This document shows positions 1 through 7,055 of a DNA stretch of 32,791 nt, one piece after another. The translations under genes and the position numbers were made by a program. Numbering within the stretch: the stretch's first letter is position 1; each line of letters starts with the position of its first letter. This DNA comes from Microbacterium sp. (lineage in GTDB: Bacteria; Actinomycetota; Actinomycetes; Actinomycetales; Microbacteriaceae): NCBI RefSeq assembly GCF_031179285.1, contig NZ_JAPSHY010000032.1:1-32791 (forward strand), in the 5' to 3' direction. The notes beneath the pieces were generated by a model. The model ran no database searches. It was not told the DNA's origin and saw only the letters and a list, made by a program, of their open reading frames with translations.

Positions 1-27
1 CTGAGCCAGGATCAAACTCTCCGTAAA
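1..27 (-). rRNA. 16S rRNA, 5' end only (continues beyond the left edge)
   Basis: The first 20 bases are the exact complement of the universal 27F primer site, which is E. coli 16S nucleotides 8-27. Base 1 therefore corresponds to nucleotide 27, and the mature 5' end falls near base 27. The rest of the gene lies outside the window. Transcription runs leftward from the promoters at about 285-409. Confidence 0.97.
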
Positions 28-284
28 AAAGAAATGCATACCCCCACCGGGAAAACAGTGAAAGCAGCGAGTTTGAAACTGACCAAAGAGATGACATCAT
101 TGCTGACTTCATCCGAATGCCAACCCCAAAAAGGAGCTGGTCTTTGATCCAAAGGAATTCTCACTCCCGCCAAAACGGGAACGAGGATAATTTGGCATTT
201 GACAAGTGCACGCTGTTGAGTTCTCAAGGATCGGACGCACCCACGACCCAGCCATCACAACCAGGCCCGCAGGGCAACTTCTCA
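28..284 (-). promoter_or_regulatory. rRNA operon leader with antitermination/processing elements
   Basis: This untranslated leader lies between the rRNA promoters and 16S. On the minus strand it carries CCTTGAGAACTCAA (216-229), a conserved actinobacterial rrn leader element of boxA/antitermination character. AACAGCGTGCACTTGTC follows directly, as it does in many actinobacterial rRNA leaders and spacers. A small hairpin with 5-bp stems (165-169 with 176-180) lies further downstream. I see no credible coding sequence. The role in antitermination and RNase III processing is from family knowledge; only the motifs are visible. Confidence 0.75.
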
Positions 285-312
285 ATCTTACCCACCTGAT
301 CTCGCCTGTCAA
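285..312 (-). promoter_or_regulatory. Proximal rRNA promoter
   Basis: On the minus strand there is a perfect -35 box TTGACA (307-312), a 16-base spacer and a -10 box TAAGAT (285-290, 4/6 to consensus). Transcription would start near 278, about 250 bases before 16S. This is the best sigma-70-like promoter in the window, as expected for an rRNA operon. Confidence 0.65.
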
Positions 313-317
313 ACCGA

Positions 318-361
318 CGAGCCGTGAGGCTCGAGGATCCGCAGCGCGGCCGATCGGCCGC
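318..361 (-). other. Hairpin and 16-base palindrome between the two rRNA promoters
   Basis: 318-323 and 328-333 form a perfect 6-bp stem with a 4-base loop. 346-361 is a perfect 16-base palindrome (GCGGCCGATCGGCCGC). Both lie between the distal promoter and the -35 box of the proximal promoter, so only the longer transcript would carry them. The function is unknown; a pause site, a processing site or a protein-binding site are all possible. Confidence 0.5.
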
Positions 362-380
362 CGAAGAGGTGGGATCTCCC

Positions 381-409
381 ATCCTAGACGCAAGCGCCTG
401 AACTCTCAA
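381..409 (-). promoter_or_regulatory. Distal rRNA promoter
   Basis: On the minus strand there is TTGAGA (404-409), exactly 17 bases, then TAGGAT (381-386). The spacing is ideal and both boxes are near consensus. Together with the proximal promoter it would make a tandem rrn promoter, a common arrangement. The remaining 410-623 stretch holds only the start of the rightward CoA-transferase promoter region. Confidence 0.5.
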
Positions 410-611
410 GAGAGCGGATCGGGAGTGGTTCTCCGCTTGAGGGGGGTGAAGCGCTGGGCTCCTCCGCTTCCCTGTGGGGCGAACAAGTAATAAGTTACGT
501 GGATTCGGGCATCCTGGCAAATCGGGCCGGCACCCCCGGGCGTGTCGTTTGCGCCCGGTCGGCGGTTTCAGCCGGGTCAGGGTCGGTTTCGGTCGGGCGG
601 CCGCTGCGGCG

Positions 612-617
612 TAGCAT
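612..617 (+). promoter_or_regulatory. -10 box of a leaderless promoter for the CoA-transferase gene
   Basis: TAGCAT sits 6 bases before the ATG at 624, and no Shine-Dalgarno sequence lies between. Transcription would begin at the A of the start codon. The -35 region is not recognisable, which is common in high-GC actinobacteria. Confidence 0.45.
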
Positions 618-623
618 CGCAGC

Positions 624-1970
624 ATGTCTTTCGACATGTTCGATGGCGACCCCGTGGCGGGCGGCGGACTACGCCTGCTGGCACGTGCCTGGCACGATCT
701 GGGGGCTGATCCGCGACGGCTCGAGCGGGTTCGGGCACCGCGCGTCTCCGTCCCCCTCCCGTCGAGGCTCGCGGTCGGAGACCTCGCCTGGGGCAGCGTC
801 GCGGCCGCCGCTCTCGCGTCGGGGCGCGCACCCGCCGATCTCGACGATCTCGATCCCTCGCGCATCGCCCTGGCCTTTCGGAGCGACCGAGTTCTGCGCC
901 TCGATGGCCAGGCCCCCTCGGTGTGGTCGCCGTACTCCGCGTTCTGGCAGTGCGGGAACGGCTGGATCCGCACGCACGGCAACTACCCGCATCACGCGGC
1001 GGCTCTCGGCGCAGCCCTCGACCTCGGCGGATCCCCCACGGCCGACGGTGTATCCGCTGCCCTCGCCGCTCTGGAGCCGGACGAAGCCGTTCGGCTCATC
1101 ACCGGCGCAGGAGGCCTCGCCGTGGTCGTCGGGTCCGAGCGCGGCGCTCTCGATGAACGGCTTCGCGCGACCCCGCTCGTCGACGTTCGTCGCGCGAACG
1201 ATTATGCGGGCAGCCGGGAACGCACCTCCGGCACGGGCAGATCGCTGGCCGGCATCCGAGTCCTCGATCTCACGCGGGTCATCGCCGGCCCGGTCGCGAC
1301 GCGCACGCTCGCGTTGCTGGGCGCCGACGTCCTGAGAATCGATCCGCCGAACCTGCCTGAGCCCGATTGGCAGCACTACGACACCGGGCACGGCAAGCGC
1401 TCCGCGCTGCTGGACGCCGGATCCGGCACGATGCGCGACCTGGTGTCGATGGCAGACGTGGTCGTGCTCGGGTACCGGCCGGCAGGCCTCAGCCGCCTCG
1501 GACTCGATCCGGAAGAGTTGACCGCACGTCACCCCGGGCTCATCGTGCTGCAGTTGAGCGCGTGGGGCGCGGAGCATCCGGACCGGCGGGGTTTCGACAG
1601 CCTCGTCCAGGCCGAATCCGGCATCGCGATGATCGAGTCGGCTGACGGCATCCGCCCCGGAGCGCTTCCGGCGCAGGCGCTCGACCACAGTGCGGGTTAC
1701 CTGCTCGCGGCCACCGCCATGATCCTGCTCGATCGGCGGGAACGTGAAGGCGGAAGCTGGGTGGCGCGCACGTCGCTTCGTCGCATCGCCGCCGAGCTTC
1801 TCGGGATGCCACGGACCGCACGGCCGGCGCCGGCGGCGGAGATCGACGTCACGCCGCACACCGCGACATTCCGGGTCGGCGGCCGAACCGTCGACACGGT
1901 GCGCCCGGCCTTTCCCTGGTACGAGTTCGATGCCCCGCGCGCGTTCGGAGAAGATCAGCCGCGCTGGTGA
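624..1970 (+). CDS. Family III CoA-transferase (CaiB/BaiF-type)
   Basis: This 448-residue protein should move CoA between a CoA thioester and a carboxylic acid; the substrate cannot be read from sequence. Residues 208-350 carry the family III signature: GIRVLDLTRVIAGP at 210-223, ADVLRID at 234-240, and GFDSLVQAESG at 323-333, in which D325 matches the catalytic aspartate that forms the mixed anhydride. The first 200 residues look like a second, diverged CoA-transferase half (WSPYSAFWQCGNGW at 101-114), so this is a two-part arrangement. The ATG at 624 is favoured by the -10 box 6 bases upstream. The gene ends 16 bases inside the convergent DUF4184 gene. It is not in an operon, so its pathway is unknown. 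Confidence 0.85.
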   Translation: MSFDMFDGDPVAGGGLRLLARAWHDLGADPRRLERVRAPRVSVPLPSRLAVGDLAWGSVAAAALASGRAPADLDDLDPSRIALAFRSDRVLRLDGQAPSVWSPYSAFWQCGNGWIRTHGNYPHHAAALGAALDLGGSPTADGVSAALAALEPDEAVRLITGAGGLAVVVGSERGALDERLRATPLVDVRRANDYAGSRERTSGTGRSLAGIRVLDLTRVIAGPVATRTLALLGADVLRIDPPNLPEPDWQHYDTGHGKRSALLDAGSGTMRDLVSMADVVVLGYRPAGLSRLGLDPEELTARHPGLIVLQLSAWGAEHPDRRGFDSLVQAESGIAMIESADGIRPGALPAQALDHSAGYLLAATAMILLDRREREGGSWVARTSLRRIAAELLGMPRTARPAPAAEIDVTPHTATFRVGGRTVDTVRPAFPWYEFDAPRAFGEDQPRW

Positions 1971-2749
1971 GAGCTCCGCATGAGCGGCAACGCTGCAGCG
2001 AGGAGCAACGTCAGCGCGCCCCAGATCGCGCACGCCGGCGGCAGCATGCGATAGGCGAGATGCTGCACGGTGAACTCGGCGTCGACAGGCCCGTGGAGGG
2101 CGAGTCCCAGCACGAGCGCTCCGACGAGCACGACGGGAAGTGACGCCCACCACGCGATCCGTGCCCACGACGGGAGAGTTCTCGTCAGAGGCTCTCCGGC
2201 GGCGCGCCCGCCCAGCCACGCCCATGCCCACACCGCGATGATCGCGAGTCCCACCACGCTCGAGCCGTGCTGCAGCCACTTGTAGCCGGGAAGCGGGCCC
2301 CACATCGCCTCGAGCGCGGGGATGAGCTGGACTCCCCCGCGCCCCTCGTGCGTGAACATGTCCCACCCGATGTGCGAGAGCACTCCGAGCATCAGGGAGG
2401 CGGCGAGCAGGGCGAGGAACCACCGCTGCTCCCCCACGCCGACCGCGCGGCGCAGGGCGGTCGTCCGCGCATCAGACCAGTCACGAGGGAGCTTCCGCGC
2501 CAGCGTCGCCGGCAGCAACTCGGGAACCGCCGGACGCAGCACCGCACGCCACAGCAGGAACAGTGCGAAGGCCACGAGGGTCGTCCAGACGACGTTGCCG
2601 ACGGTGTGCGTGAACGCGTAGCCGATGCCGATGCCGCGCAGGAACAGCGGAAGGTCCGGCGTCATCGCGCCGATGGCGATCGCCGCCGGCACGAGGGGCG
2701 TGCGGATGAAGGGCAACGCGATGACGGCGTGGCTCGGCGTGAACGGCAT
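1955..2749 (-). CDS. DUF4184 family membrane protein
   Basis: This 264-residue polytopic protein starts with the DUF4184 pattern MPFTPSHAVIALPF, followed by a TPDLPLF motif near residue 30. About six hydrophobic segments follow. H and D residues in HIGWDMFTHEG (about 166-176) and HTVGN resemble the metal-binding pattern of YdjM-like membrane hydrolases, but function in this family is not established. The ATG is preceded by a good AGGAG ribosome site. The gene begins 30 bases downstream of tyrS on the same strand and is probably cotranscribed with it. Its last 16 bases overlap the convergent CoA-transferase gene, so the two transcripts are complementary at their ends. Confidence 0.8.
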   Translation of the reverse strand: MPFTPSHAVIALPFIRTPLVPAAIAIGAMTPDLPLFLRGIGIGYAFTHTVGNVVWTTLVAFALFLLWRAVLRPAVPELLPATLARKLPRDWSDARTTALRRAVGVGEQRWFLALLAASLMLGVLSHIGWDMFTHEGRGGVQLIPALEAMWGPLPGYKWLQHGSSVVGLAIIAVWAWAWLGGRAAGEPLTRTLPSWARIAWWASLPVVLVGALVLGLALHGPVDAEFTVQHLAYRMLPPACAIWGALTLLLAAALPLMRSSHQRG

Positions 2750-2779
2750 GCCTCTCCTGATCCGATCGGCGGGTCGGTC

Positions 2780-4081
2780 TCAGCCGACGAACAGGCCGGC
2801 GAGCGTCTTCTTGCCGCGGCGGAGCACCGAGACCCCGCCCGGGAGGCTCCCGGTCACGGTCGCCGACTCGTCGGCCACTCGCTCGCCGTCGATCGAGACC
2901 CCGCCCTGCGCGATCGCCCGGCGCGCCTCGGAGAGGCTCGACACGAGCCCCGTTTCGACCAGGGCGTCGATCACGGGTGTGCCGGTCGGCACGGTCGCGT
3001 GCGGGAGTTCCTCGAGTGCCGTCCGCAGCGTCGCCGCGTCCAGCACCGTGAGATCTCCTTGCCCGAAGAGGGCCTCGGATGCCGCGATCACTGCCGCGGT
3101 GGCGTCGATCCCGTGCACCGTGGCGCACACTTCGAGGGCGAGACGCTTCTGCGCTGCCCGGCGGAACGGCTCGGTCTCCACGAGCCGCTCGTATGCCTCG
3201 ATCTCGGCGCGGCTCAGGAACGTGAACACCTTCAGCCGATCGATGACATCGCTGTCGGCCGTGCCCAACCAGAACTGGTACATGCGGTAGGGGCTGCACA
3301 TCTCGGCATCCAGCCAGATCGCGTTGCCCTCGCTCTTGCCGAACTTCGTCCCGTCGCTGTTGGTGATCAGGGGCGTGCCGATCGCATGTGCCGAGAACCC
3401 CTCGGCACGGCGGATGAGGTCGGTGCCGCTGGTGAGGTTTCCCCACTGATCCGAACCACCCGTCTGCAGCACGCAGTCGTACTGGCGGTACAGCTCCAGG
3501 TAGTCCATCCCCTGCAGGATCTGGTAGCTGAACTCGGTGTAGCTGATGCCCTCATCGGAATTCAGCCGTGCCGCGACCGCATCCTTCTTCAGCATCGTGC
3601 CGACCCGGTAGTGCTTGCCGATCTCGCGCAGGAAGTCGATCGCCGACATCGGCGCCGTCCAGTCGAGGTTGTTGACGATGCGTGCGGCGTTGTCGCCCTC
3701 GAAGCTCAGGTATCGCTCGACCTGCCCGCGCAGCCGATCGACCCATTCCGCGACGGTCTCGCGCGTGTTGAGGGTGCGTTCGGCCGTCGGGCGCGGGTCT
3801 CCGATGAGCCCGGTGGAGCCGCCGACCAGACCGAGTGGCTTATGACCGGCGAGCTGGATGCGACGCAGCGTCAGCAGCTGCACGAGGTTTCCCAGGTGCA
3901 GGCTCGGAGCCGTCGGATCGAAGCCGCAGTAATACGTGATCGGGTCTCCCGCGAGCAGGGCGCGAAGCGCCTCCTGGTCGGTGGACACGTGAACGAGGCC
4001 CCGCCACACGAGTTCGTCCCACACGTTCTCGAACGTGGGGTCGATCGCGGGCTCGGCGGTCGTCAGAGCGGGAGTTGACAC
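2780..4081 (-). CDS. tyrS: Tyrosyl-tRNA synthetase
   Basis: This class Ic aminoacyl-tRNA synthetase charges tRNA-Tyr in the cytoplasm. It has 433 residues, the usual bacterial length. The HIGH-type signature is HLGN at 62-65, inside YYCGFDPTAPSLHLGN. The KMSKS-type loop is KFGKS at 246-250. The anticodon-side helical region and a C-terminal S4-like RNA-binding domain follow (IAQGGVSIDGERV near 390). The frame stays open another 74 codons upstream, but that part is arginine-rich and unlike the family. The GTG at 4081 is chosen because homologous sequence begins there and a -10-like TAGCCT lies 7 bases before it. DUF4184 follows 30 bases downstream. Confidence 0.96.
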   Translation of the reverse strand: MSTPALTTAEPAIDPTFENVWDELVWRGLVHVSTDQEALRALLAGDPITYYCGFDPTAPSLHLGNLVQLLTLRRIQLAGHKPLGLVGGSTGLIGDPRPTAERTLNTRETVAEWVDRLRGQVERYLSFEGDNAARIVNNLDWTAPMSAIDFLREIGKHYRVGTMLKKDAVAARLNSDEGISYTEFSYQILQGMDYLELYRQYDCVLQTGGSDQWGNLTSGTDLIRRAEGFSAHAIGTPLITNSDGTKFGKSEGNAIWLDAEMCSPYRMYQFWLGTADSDVIDRLKVFTFLSRAEIEAYERLVETEPFRRAAQKRLALEVCATVHGIDATAAVIAASEALFGQGDLTVLDAATLRTALEELPHATVPTGTPVIDALVETGLVSSLSEARRAIAQGGVSIDGERVADESATVTGSLPGGVSVLRRGKKTLAGLFVG

Positions 4082-4088
4082 GCGCTCC

Positions 4089-4094
4089 AGGCTA
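4089..4094 (-). promoter_or_regulatory. -10 box of tyrS, near-leaderless
   Basis: TAGCCT on the minus strand is separated by 7 bases from the GTG start of tyrS. A weak GGAG also lies only 3 bases from the GTG, too close for a normal ribosome site. A leaderless transcript is the simplest reading. Confidence 0.4.
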
Positions 4095-4173
4095 TCAGCG
4101 CCCGAAACGCCGCCCGCGCCTGGCCGTGCGTGGTCCGCGCGTCGCCGGGCGTCGTCCGCCGAGCCCGCGGAGG

Positions 4174-5127
4174 TCACGCCGGTTTGTCGAGACGCGCGAG
4201 CTCTTCCGCCGTCAACTCGATCGAGGCGGCATCCAGCGCCGCGTCGAGCTGATGGAGCTTGCTGCCGCCGAGGATGGGGCGGATGCCGTGGGCGAGCTGC
4301 CACGCCAGGACGATCTGTCCGCGTCCGACTCCGTGCTGCGTCGCCGTCTCTGAGAGGATCTGCAGACGGCGGGCGTTGCCGGGATGGTCGTAGACCTCCG
4401 GGATGGGTTTGGCCTCATTGTCGTAGGCGCCCGAGAGCAGCGGCGTGTACGCCCAGGTCTCGATGCCGTTCTCGGCGGCGAAGTCCCGCTGCTCGTCGCT
4501 GAGCACACCGAACGGGTGGATGACACCCGGGGGCAGAGTGCCCGGCCGCACGCGCAGGTAAGTGCTGTTGAGCTGGAATGCGTCAATCGGCACGCTGCCG
4601 ATCGCACGCGCATGTGCGCGCGCCCTCTCGATGCGCCAGGCAGGGTGGTTCGACGCTCCGACTCGGCGCACCGTTCCTTCGCGCGTGAGTTCCGCGAGCC
4701 CGTCGACGGTCTCCTCGATCGGGACCGCCCGATCCTCCTGGTGCAACCACAGCAGATCGACGGTGTCGACGCCGAGCCGGTCGAGGCTTCCGGACAGCGC
4801 CTCGCGGATCGCTCGCGGCGAGAGACCGGCCCGGTGTTGCGGCCACGATCCCGGCCAGAGCGGCTCGGCGCCGACCTTGGTCGCGATGCGCACCCGGTCG
4901 CGCACTCCCGGCCGGGCGGCGAGCCAGCGACCGAGAACCTGCTCGGATGCCCCGCCGTGGCCGGTTTCGCTCGCCCAGAAGCTGTAGCAGTCGGCGGTGT
5001 CGATCCAGATACCGCCCCGCTCCACGAAGCGGTCGAGCAAGGCGAACGACGTGTCCTCGTCGACGACCGTGCCGAATGACATCGCCCCGAGGACGATGGG
5101 GGATCTCTTGATGTGTTCGTGAGTCAT
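4174..5127 (-). CDS. Aldo/keto reductase
   Basis: This NADPH-dependent oxidoreductase of the AKR superfamily has 317 residues in a (beta/alpha)8 barrel. The catalytic tetrad can be traced: D and Y in WIDTADCYS (near 43-49), K in IATKVGAEP (near 84) and H in LLWLHQED (near 127). The C-terminal segment ILGGSKLHQLDAAL matches the cofactor-binding loop of the family. The substrate is probably an aldehyde or ketone. The divergent MerR regulator carries the thiol-sensor motif of aldehyde-responsive regulators, and their shared operator sits in this gene's promoter. The ATG at 5127 is chosen over one 5 codons upstream because the promoter's -10 box ends 6 bases before it, giving a leaderless message. 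The upstream ATG would lie inside the promoter. Confidence 0.88.
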   Translation of the reverse strand: MTHEHIKRSPIVLGAMSFGTVVDEDTSFALLDRFVERGGIWIDTADCYSFWASETGHGGASEQVLGRWLAARPGVRDRVRIATKVGAEPLWPGSWPQHRAGLSPRAIREALSGSLDRLGVDTVDLLWLHQEDRAVPIEETVDGLAELTREGTVRRVGASNHPAWRIERARAHARAIGSVPIDAFQLNSTYLRVRPGTLPPGVIHPFGVLSDEQRDFAAENGIETWAYTPLLSGAYDNEAKPIPEVYDHPGNARRLQILSETATQHGVGRGQIVLAWQLAHGIRPILGGSKLHQLDAALDAASIELTAEELARLDKPA

Positions 5128-5133
5128 GAGCCC

Positions 5134-5164
5134 ACTGTGCAACCTGGAGCGCGCTCCAGGTCAA
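5134..5164 (-). promoter_or_regulatory. MerR-type promoter of the aldo/keto reductase
   Basis: On the minus strand there is TTGACC (-35, 5159-5164), a 19-base spacer, then CACAGT (-10-like, 5134-5139). The 19-base spacer is the hallmark of promoters that a MerR-family activator opens by untwisting the DNA. The palindromic operator fills the spacer. The -10 box ends 6 bases before the ATG at 5127. Confidence 0.7.
5142..5161. promoter_or_regulatory. 20-base perfect palindrome, MerR-family operator
   Basis: ACCTGGAGCGCGCTCCAGGT is perfectly self-complementary. It lies inside the 19-base spacer of the reductase promoter and just upstream of the regulator's own -10 box at 5169. One bound dimer could therefore activate the reductase and repress or tune its own gene. 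The CTTGACC...GGAG..CTCC design is typical of NmlR/AdhR-type operators. Confidence 0.8.
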
Positions 5165-5168
5165 GGCC

Positions 5169-5174
5169 TATGCT
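5169..5174 (+). promoter_or_regulatory. -10 box of the merR gene, near-leaderless
   Basis: TATGCT (4/6 to consensus) ends 7 bases before the ATG at 5182. The position where a -35 box would be is occupied by the operator palindrome, which fits negative autoregulation. Confidence 0.5.
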
Positions 5175-5181
5175 CGGTCGC

Positions 5182-5544
5182 ATGACGACATACACCCCGG
5201 CGGAGACGGCAGCGCGCACCGGCTTCTCCATCGACACGCTCCGCTACTACGAGCGCGAAGGGATCCTGCCCGCGGTTCCCCGCACGGCCGGCGGTCATCG
5301 CGCCTACACGGATGCCGAACTCGGCCTGCTCGAGTTCCTCAAGTGCCTGCGTGAGACCGGCATGCCGGTCGAACGCCTCCGCCGCTACGGACAGCTGTGT
5401 CGCAGCGATGACACGATCCCCGAGCGCATCGCGCTGCTGGAGGAGCACGCCGAGACCGTCGAGCAGCAGCTCGCCGAGGTGCTGGCACAGCAGCGGCGGC
5501 TGCAGGAGAAGCTGGACTGGTATCGCGGTCAGCTCGCTGACTGA
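5182..5544 (+). CDS. MerR-family regulator, NmlR/AdhR-like thiol sensor
   Basis: This 120-residue DNA-binding regulator starts with a MerR winged helix-turn-helix (YTPAETAARTGFSIDTLRYY at 4-23, then EREGIL and the wing GGHRAYTD at 37-44). A dimerising coiled coil runs from about 80 to 118. C55 lies in FLKCLRETGMP, where NmlR/AdhR-type regulators have the conserved cysteine that reacts with aldehydes and other electrophiles. C73 is the only other cysteine, so this is not a metal-binding MerR. The ATG at 5182 is chosen because it starts the HTH directly and has a -10 box 7 bases upstream; ATGs at 5113 and 5170 lie in the promoter region. It is divergent from the aldo/keto reductase, its likely target. 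Confidence 0.87.
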   Translation: MTTYTPAETAARTGFSIDTLRYYEREGILPAVPRTAGGHRAYTDAELGLLEFLKCLRETGMPVERLRRYGQLCRSDDTIPERIALLEEHAETVEQQLAEVLAQQRRLQEKLDWYRGQLAD

Positions 5545-5551
5545 CGCCGGC

Positions 5552-6355
5552 TTAGCTGTGCGCCGACCACCAGACGAGGAAAGCCGCGCCCAGGGCGATC
5601 ACCCAGCTGACGAGGCTGCCGACGAGGAAGTACTCCGCCCGCGCGCCTGTCTCGCCGTCGCGTGAGATCTCGGGAAAGCGGACGATCCCCTTCGCCGCGA
5701 GCATCGCCGCGAGCACCGGGTAGGCACCGGCGAGCGTCAGCAGGAAGACGATGACCCGTTCCAGCGGTCCGATCAGGCGACCTCCCTTGAATCCGCCGCG
5801 CGGATCGGGGGTCGTCGCGGATGCGGGCGCGACGGCGGGTATCGCGACGGCGGGTGTCGTGCCGGCTGCAGGCGCGACGGCGGGTTCAGGCACAGCCGTG
5901 CCGGACGCTGGATCGACGGGCCGCCAGGTGTGCTCGCCATCGAGAGCCGCTCGCACGACGAGATTCGCCGATTCGAGGAGGAAGACTCCCGTGCCCATCA
6001 CCAGCACCGCCAGGTCGAACGAGATGGGTCCGAACGGGGACCGCAGCATCCACACCTCGCCGATCAGTCCGGCATCGGTCCGCTCACCGAACCAGATGAC
6101 GCCGCCGATGCCGATCACCCCGAGCAGCACCGCAGGCCAGAATCCCGCCGGTGCCGGACGGTCGTCCGGCATGCACCAGAGCCAGAGCGCTCCGGCGGCG
6201 AGGGCGGCGAGCATCGGCAGCAGCGCGTCGCTGACGCTGCCCAGAAGCAGCAGGATCACCACGGCTGTGAGATAGCCGATCCAGCGGCGCGGCGCGAACT
6301 GGCGGACGAGGTCGGCGGCGCCGACGGCCAGCAGGATGAACCCCGTGATGATCAC
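5552..6355 (-). CDS. Membrane protein coupled to the SatD-like gene
   Basis: This 267-residue protein has about four N-terminal hydrophobic segments (1-115). A low-complexity Ala/Pro/Val/Thr linker (about 147-185) follows, then a conserved-looking C-terminal pair of helices beginning GGRLIGPLERVIVFLL and ending near residue 262. The C-terminal block (LIGPLER, AKGIVRFPEI, AEYFLVGSLVSW) recalls membrane proteins often encoded beside satD, from memory and unverified. The GTG start overlaps the satD stop (GTGA), so the two genes are translationally coupled. It ends 7 bases from the convergent merR gene. No enzymatic motif is visible, and function is unknown. Confidence 0.7.
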   Translation of the reverse strand: MIITGFILLAVGAADLVRQFAPRRWIGYLTAVVILLLLGSVSDALLPMLAALAAGALWLWCMPDDRPAPAGFWPAVLLGVIGIGGVIWFGERTDAGLIGEVWMLRSPFGPISFDLAVLVMGTGVFLLESANLVVRAALDGEHTWRPVDPASGTAVPEPAVAPAAGTTPAVAIPAVAPASATTPDPRGGFKGGRLIGPLERVIVFLLTLAGAYPVLAAMLAAKGIVRFPEISRDGETGARAEYFLVGSLVSWVIALGAAFLVWWSAHS

Positions 6356-6996
6356 GAGGTCACTCCGCGGACGGCGTTTGCGCCCTCGATGAGGGCGGCC
6401 GCTCCGGCGCTGCGCAGGGACTTCGAGACGCTCGGCTGCGAGATGCCCTCCCGCGCGGCGAGGTCCTGCTGGGATGCGCCCATCAGGCGCCCGTAGGTGA
6501 GGCGGCGTTCGCGTTCGCTCATCGCGCCGACGAGTTCATCGCGCGCGAGCAGGTATGCATTGGATGCTGCGATCGTGCTCTCCATGACTTCATCCTGCCC
6601 GGGGGCACCGACGATCCAGCTGCGCGCCCTCGGCACGGCGCGCTGCTCACGGGCGTGCACGGTCTCGATCGCGGCGCGCGCCGCGTACCAGCCGGGTCCG
6701 TCGGAAAGTTCACCGTGCACCGATGCGACCGAGCGGATCTCGCCCACGCCGATGCCGAAGCGGAACGCGATGCCGTCGGGCAGGGCGAGCTGGATCATGA
6801 GCAGCGACGTCAGGGCGTCCCCGAGTGTCCGATAGACGCCCTGTTGCTCGTCCCCTACTGTGGGCGTCAGTCGTTGCAGCGCGAGGGGCATGTCGGCGTC
6901 GGCGCGCGCGATCGTCTCGTCGAGCACCCGTTGCGCATCCGTCCGATCGCGAAGTGCGCGGGAGCCGACGATGTCGGCGAGAACAGCGATGACCAC
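6352..6996 (-). CDS. SatD-family protein with C-terminal helix-turn-helix
   Basis: This 214-residue protein starts IAVLADIVGSRALRDR, the SatD-family N-terminus; the family was named in a Streptococcus acid-tolerance locus and its biochemistry is unknown. A central region (FRFGIGVGEI, SDGPGWYAAR) resembles the ligand-pocket segment of the family. The C-terminus holds a clear helix-turn-helix (GASQQDLAAREGISQPSVSK, about 177-196), so it probably binds DNA. The GTG at 6996 is chosen over an ATG 13 codons upstream. It gives the family N-terminus, and TATGGT lies 6 bases before it. Four ATAAC boxes cover its promoter, which suggests autoregulation. It is translationally coupled to the membrane protein at 5552-6355. 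Confidence 0.75.
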   Translation of the reverse strand: MVIAVLADIVGSRALRDRTDAQRVLDETIARADADMPLALQRLTPTVGDEQQGVYRTLGDALTSLLMIQLALPDGIAFRFGIGVGEIRSVASVHGELSDGPGWYAARAAIETVHAREQRAVPRARSWIVGAPGQDEVMESTIAASNAYLLARDELVGAMSERERRLTYGRLMGASQQDLAAREGISQPSVSKSLRSAGAAALIEGANAVRGVTS

Positions 6997-6999
6997 GAC

Positions 7000-7047
7000 A
7001 TAACCATAACACGAATAACTCAGGAATATGCGCACTACAGTTATAAC
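7000..7047. promoter_or_regulatory. Divergent promoter region with four ATAAC boxes
   Basis: ATAAC occurs at 7000-7004, 7006-7010, 7015-7019 and 7043-7047; the last sits inside the palindrome GTTATAAC (7040-7047). The first two overlap the satD -10 box (TATGGT, minus strand, 7003-7008). The last overlaps a -10-like TATAAC (7042-7047) for the DUF1349 gene, 8 bases before its ATG. The stretch is AT-rich in an otherwise about 70% GC region. It looks like an operator cluster controlling both directions, possibly for the HTH of the SatD-like protein. Confidence 0.5.
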
Positions 7048-7055
7048 GAGAAGAA

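Noticed and set aside
2267..4078. 603-codon plus-strand open frame opposite tyrS
   Set aside because: Antisense to a certain gene, no domain resemblance, arginine-rich and proline-rich; a shadow produced by the high GC of third positions.
4082..4303. 74-codon N-terminal extension of tyrS
   Set aside because: Arginine-rich, unlike TyrRS, and the -10-like box at 4089 lies within it.
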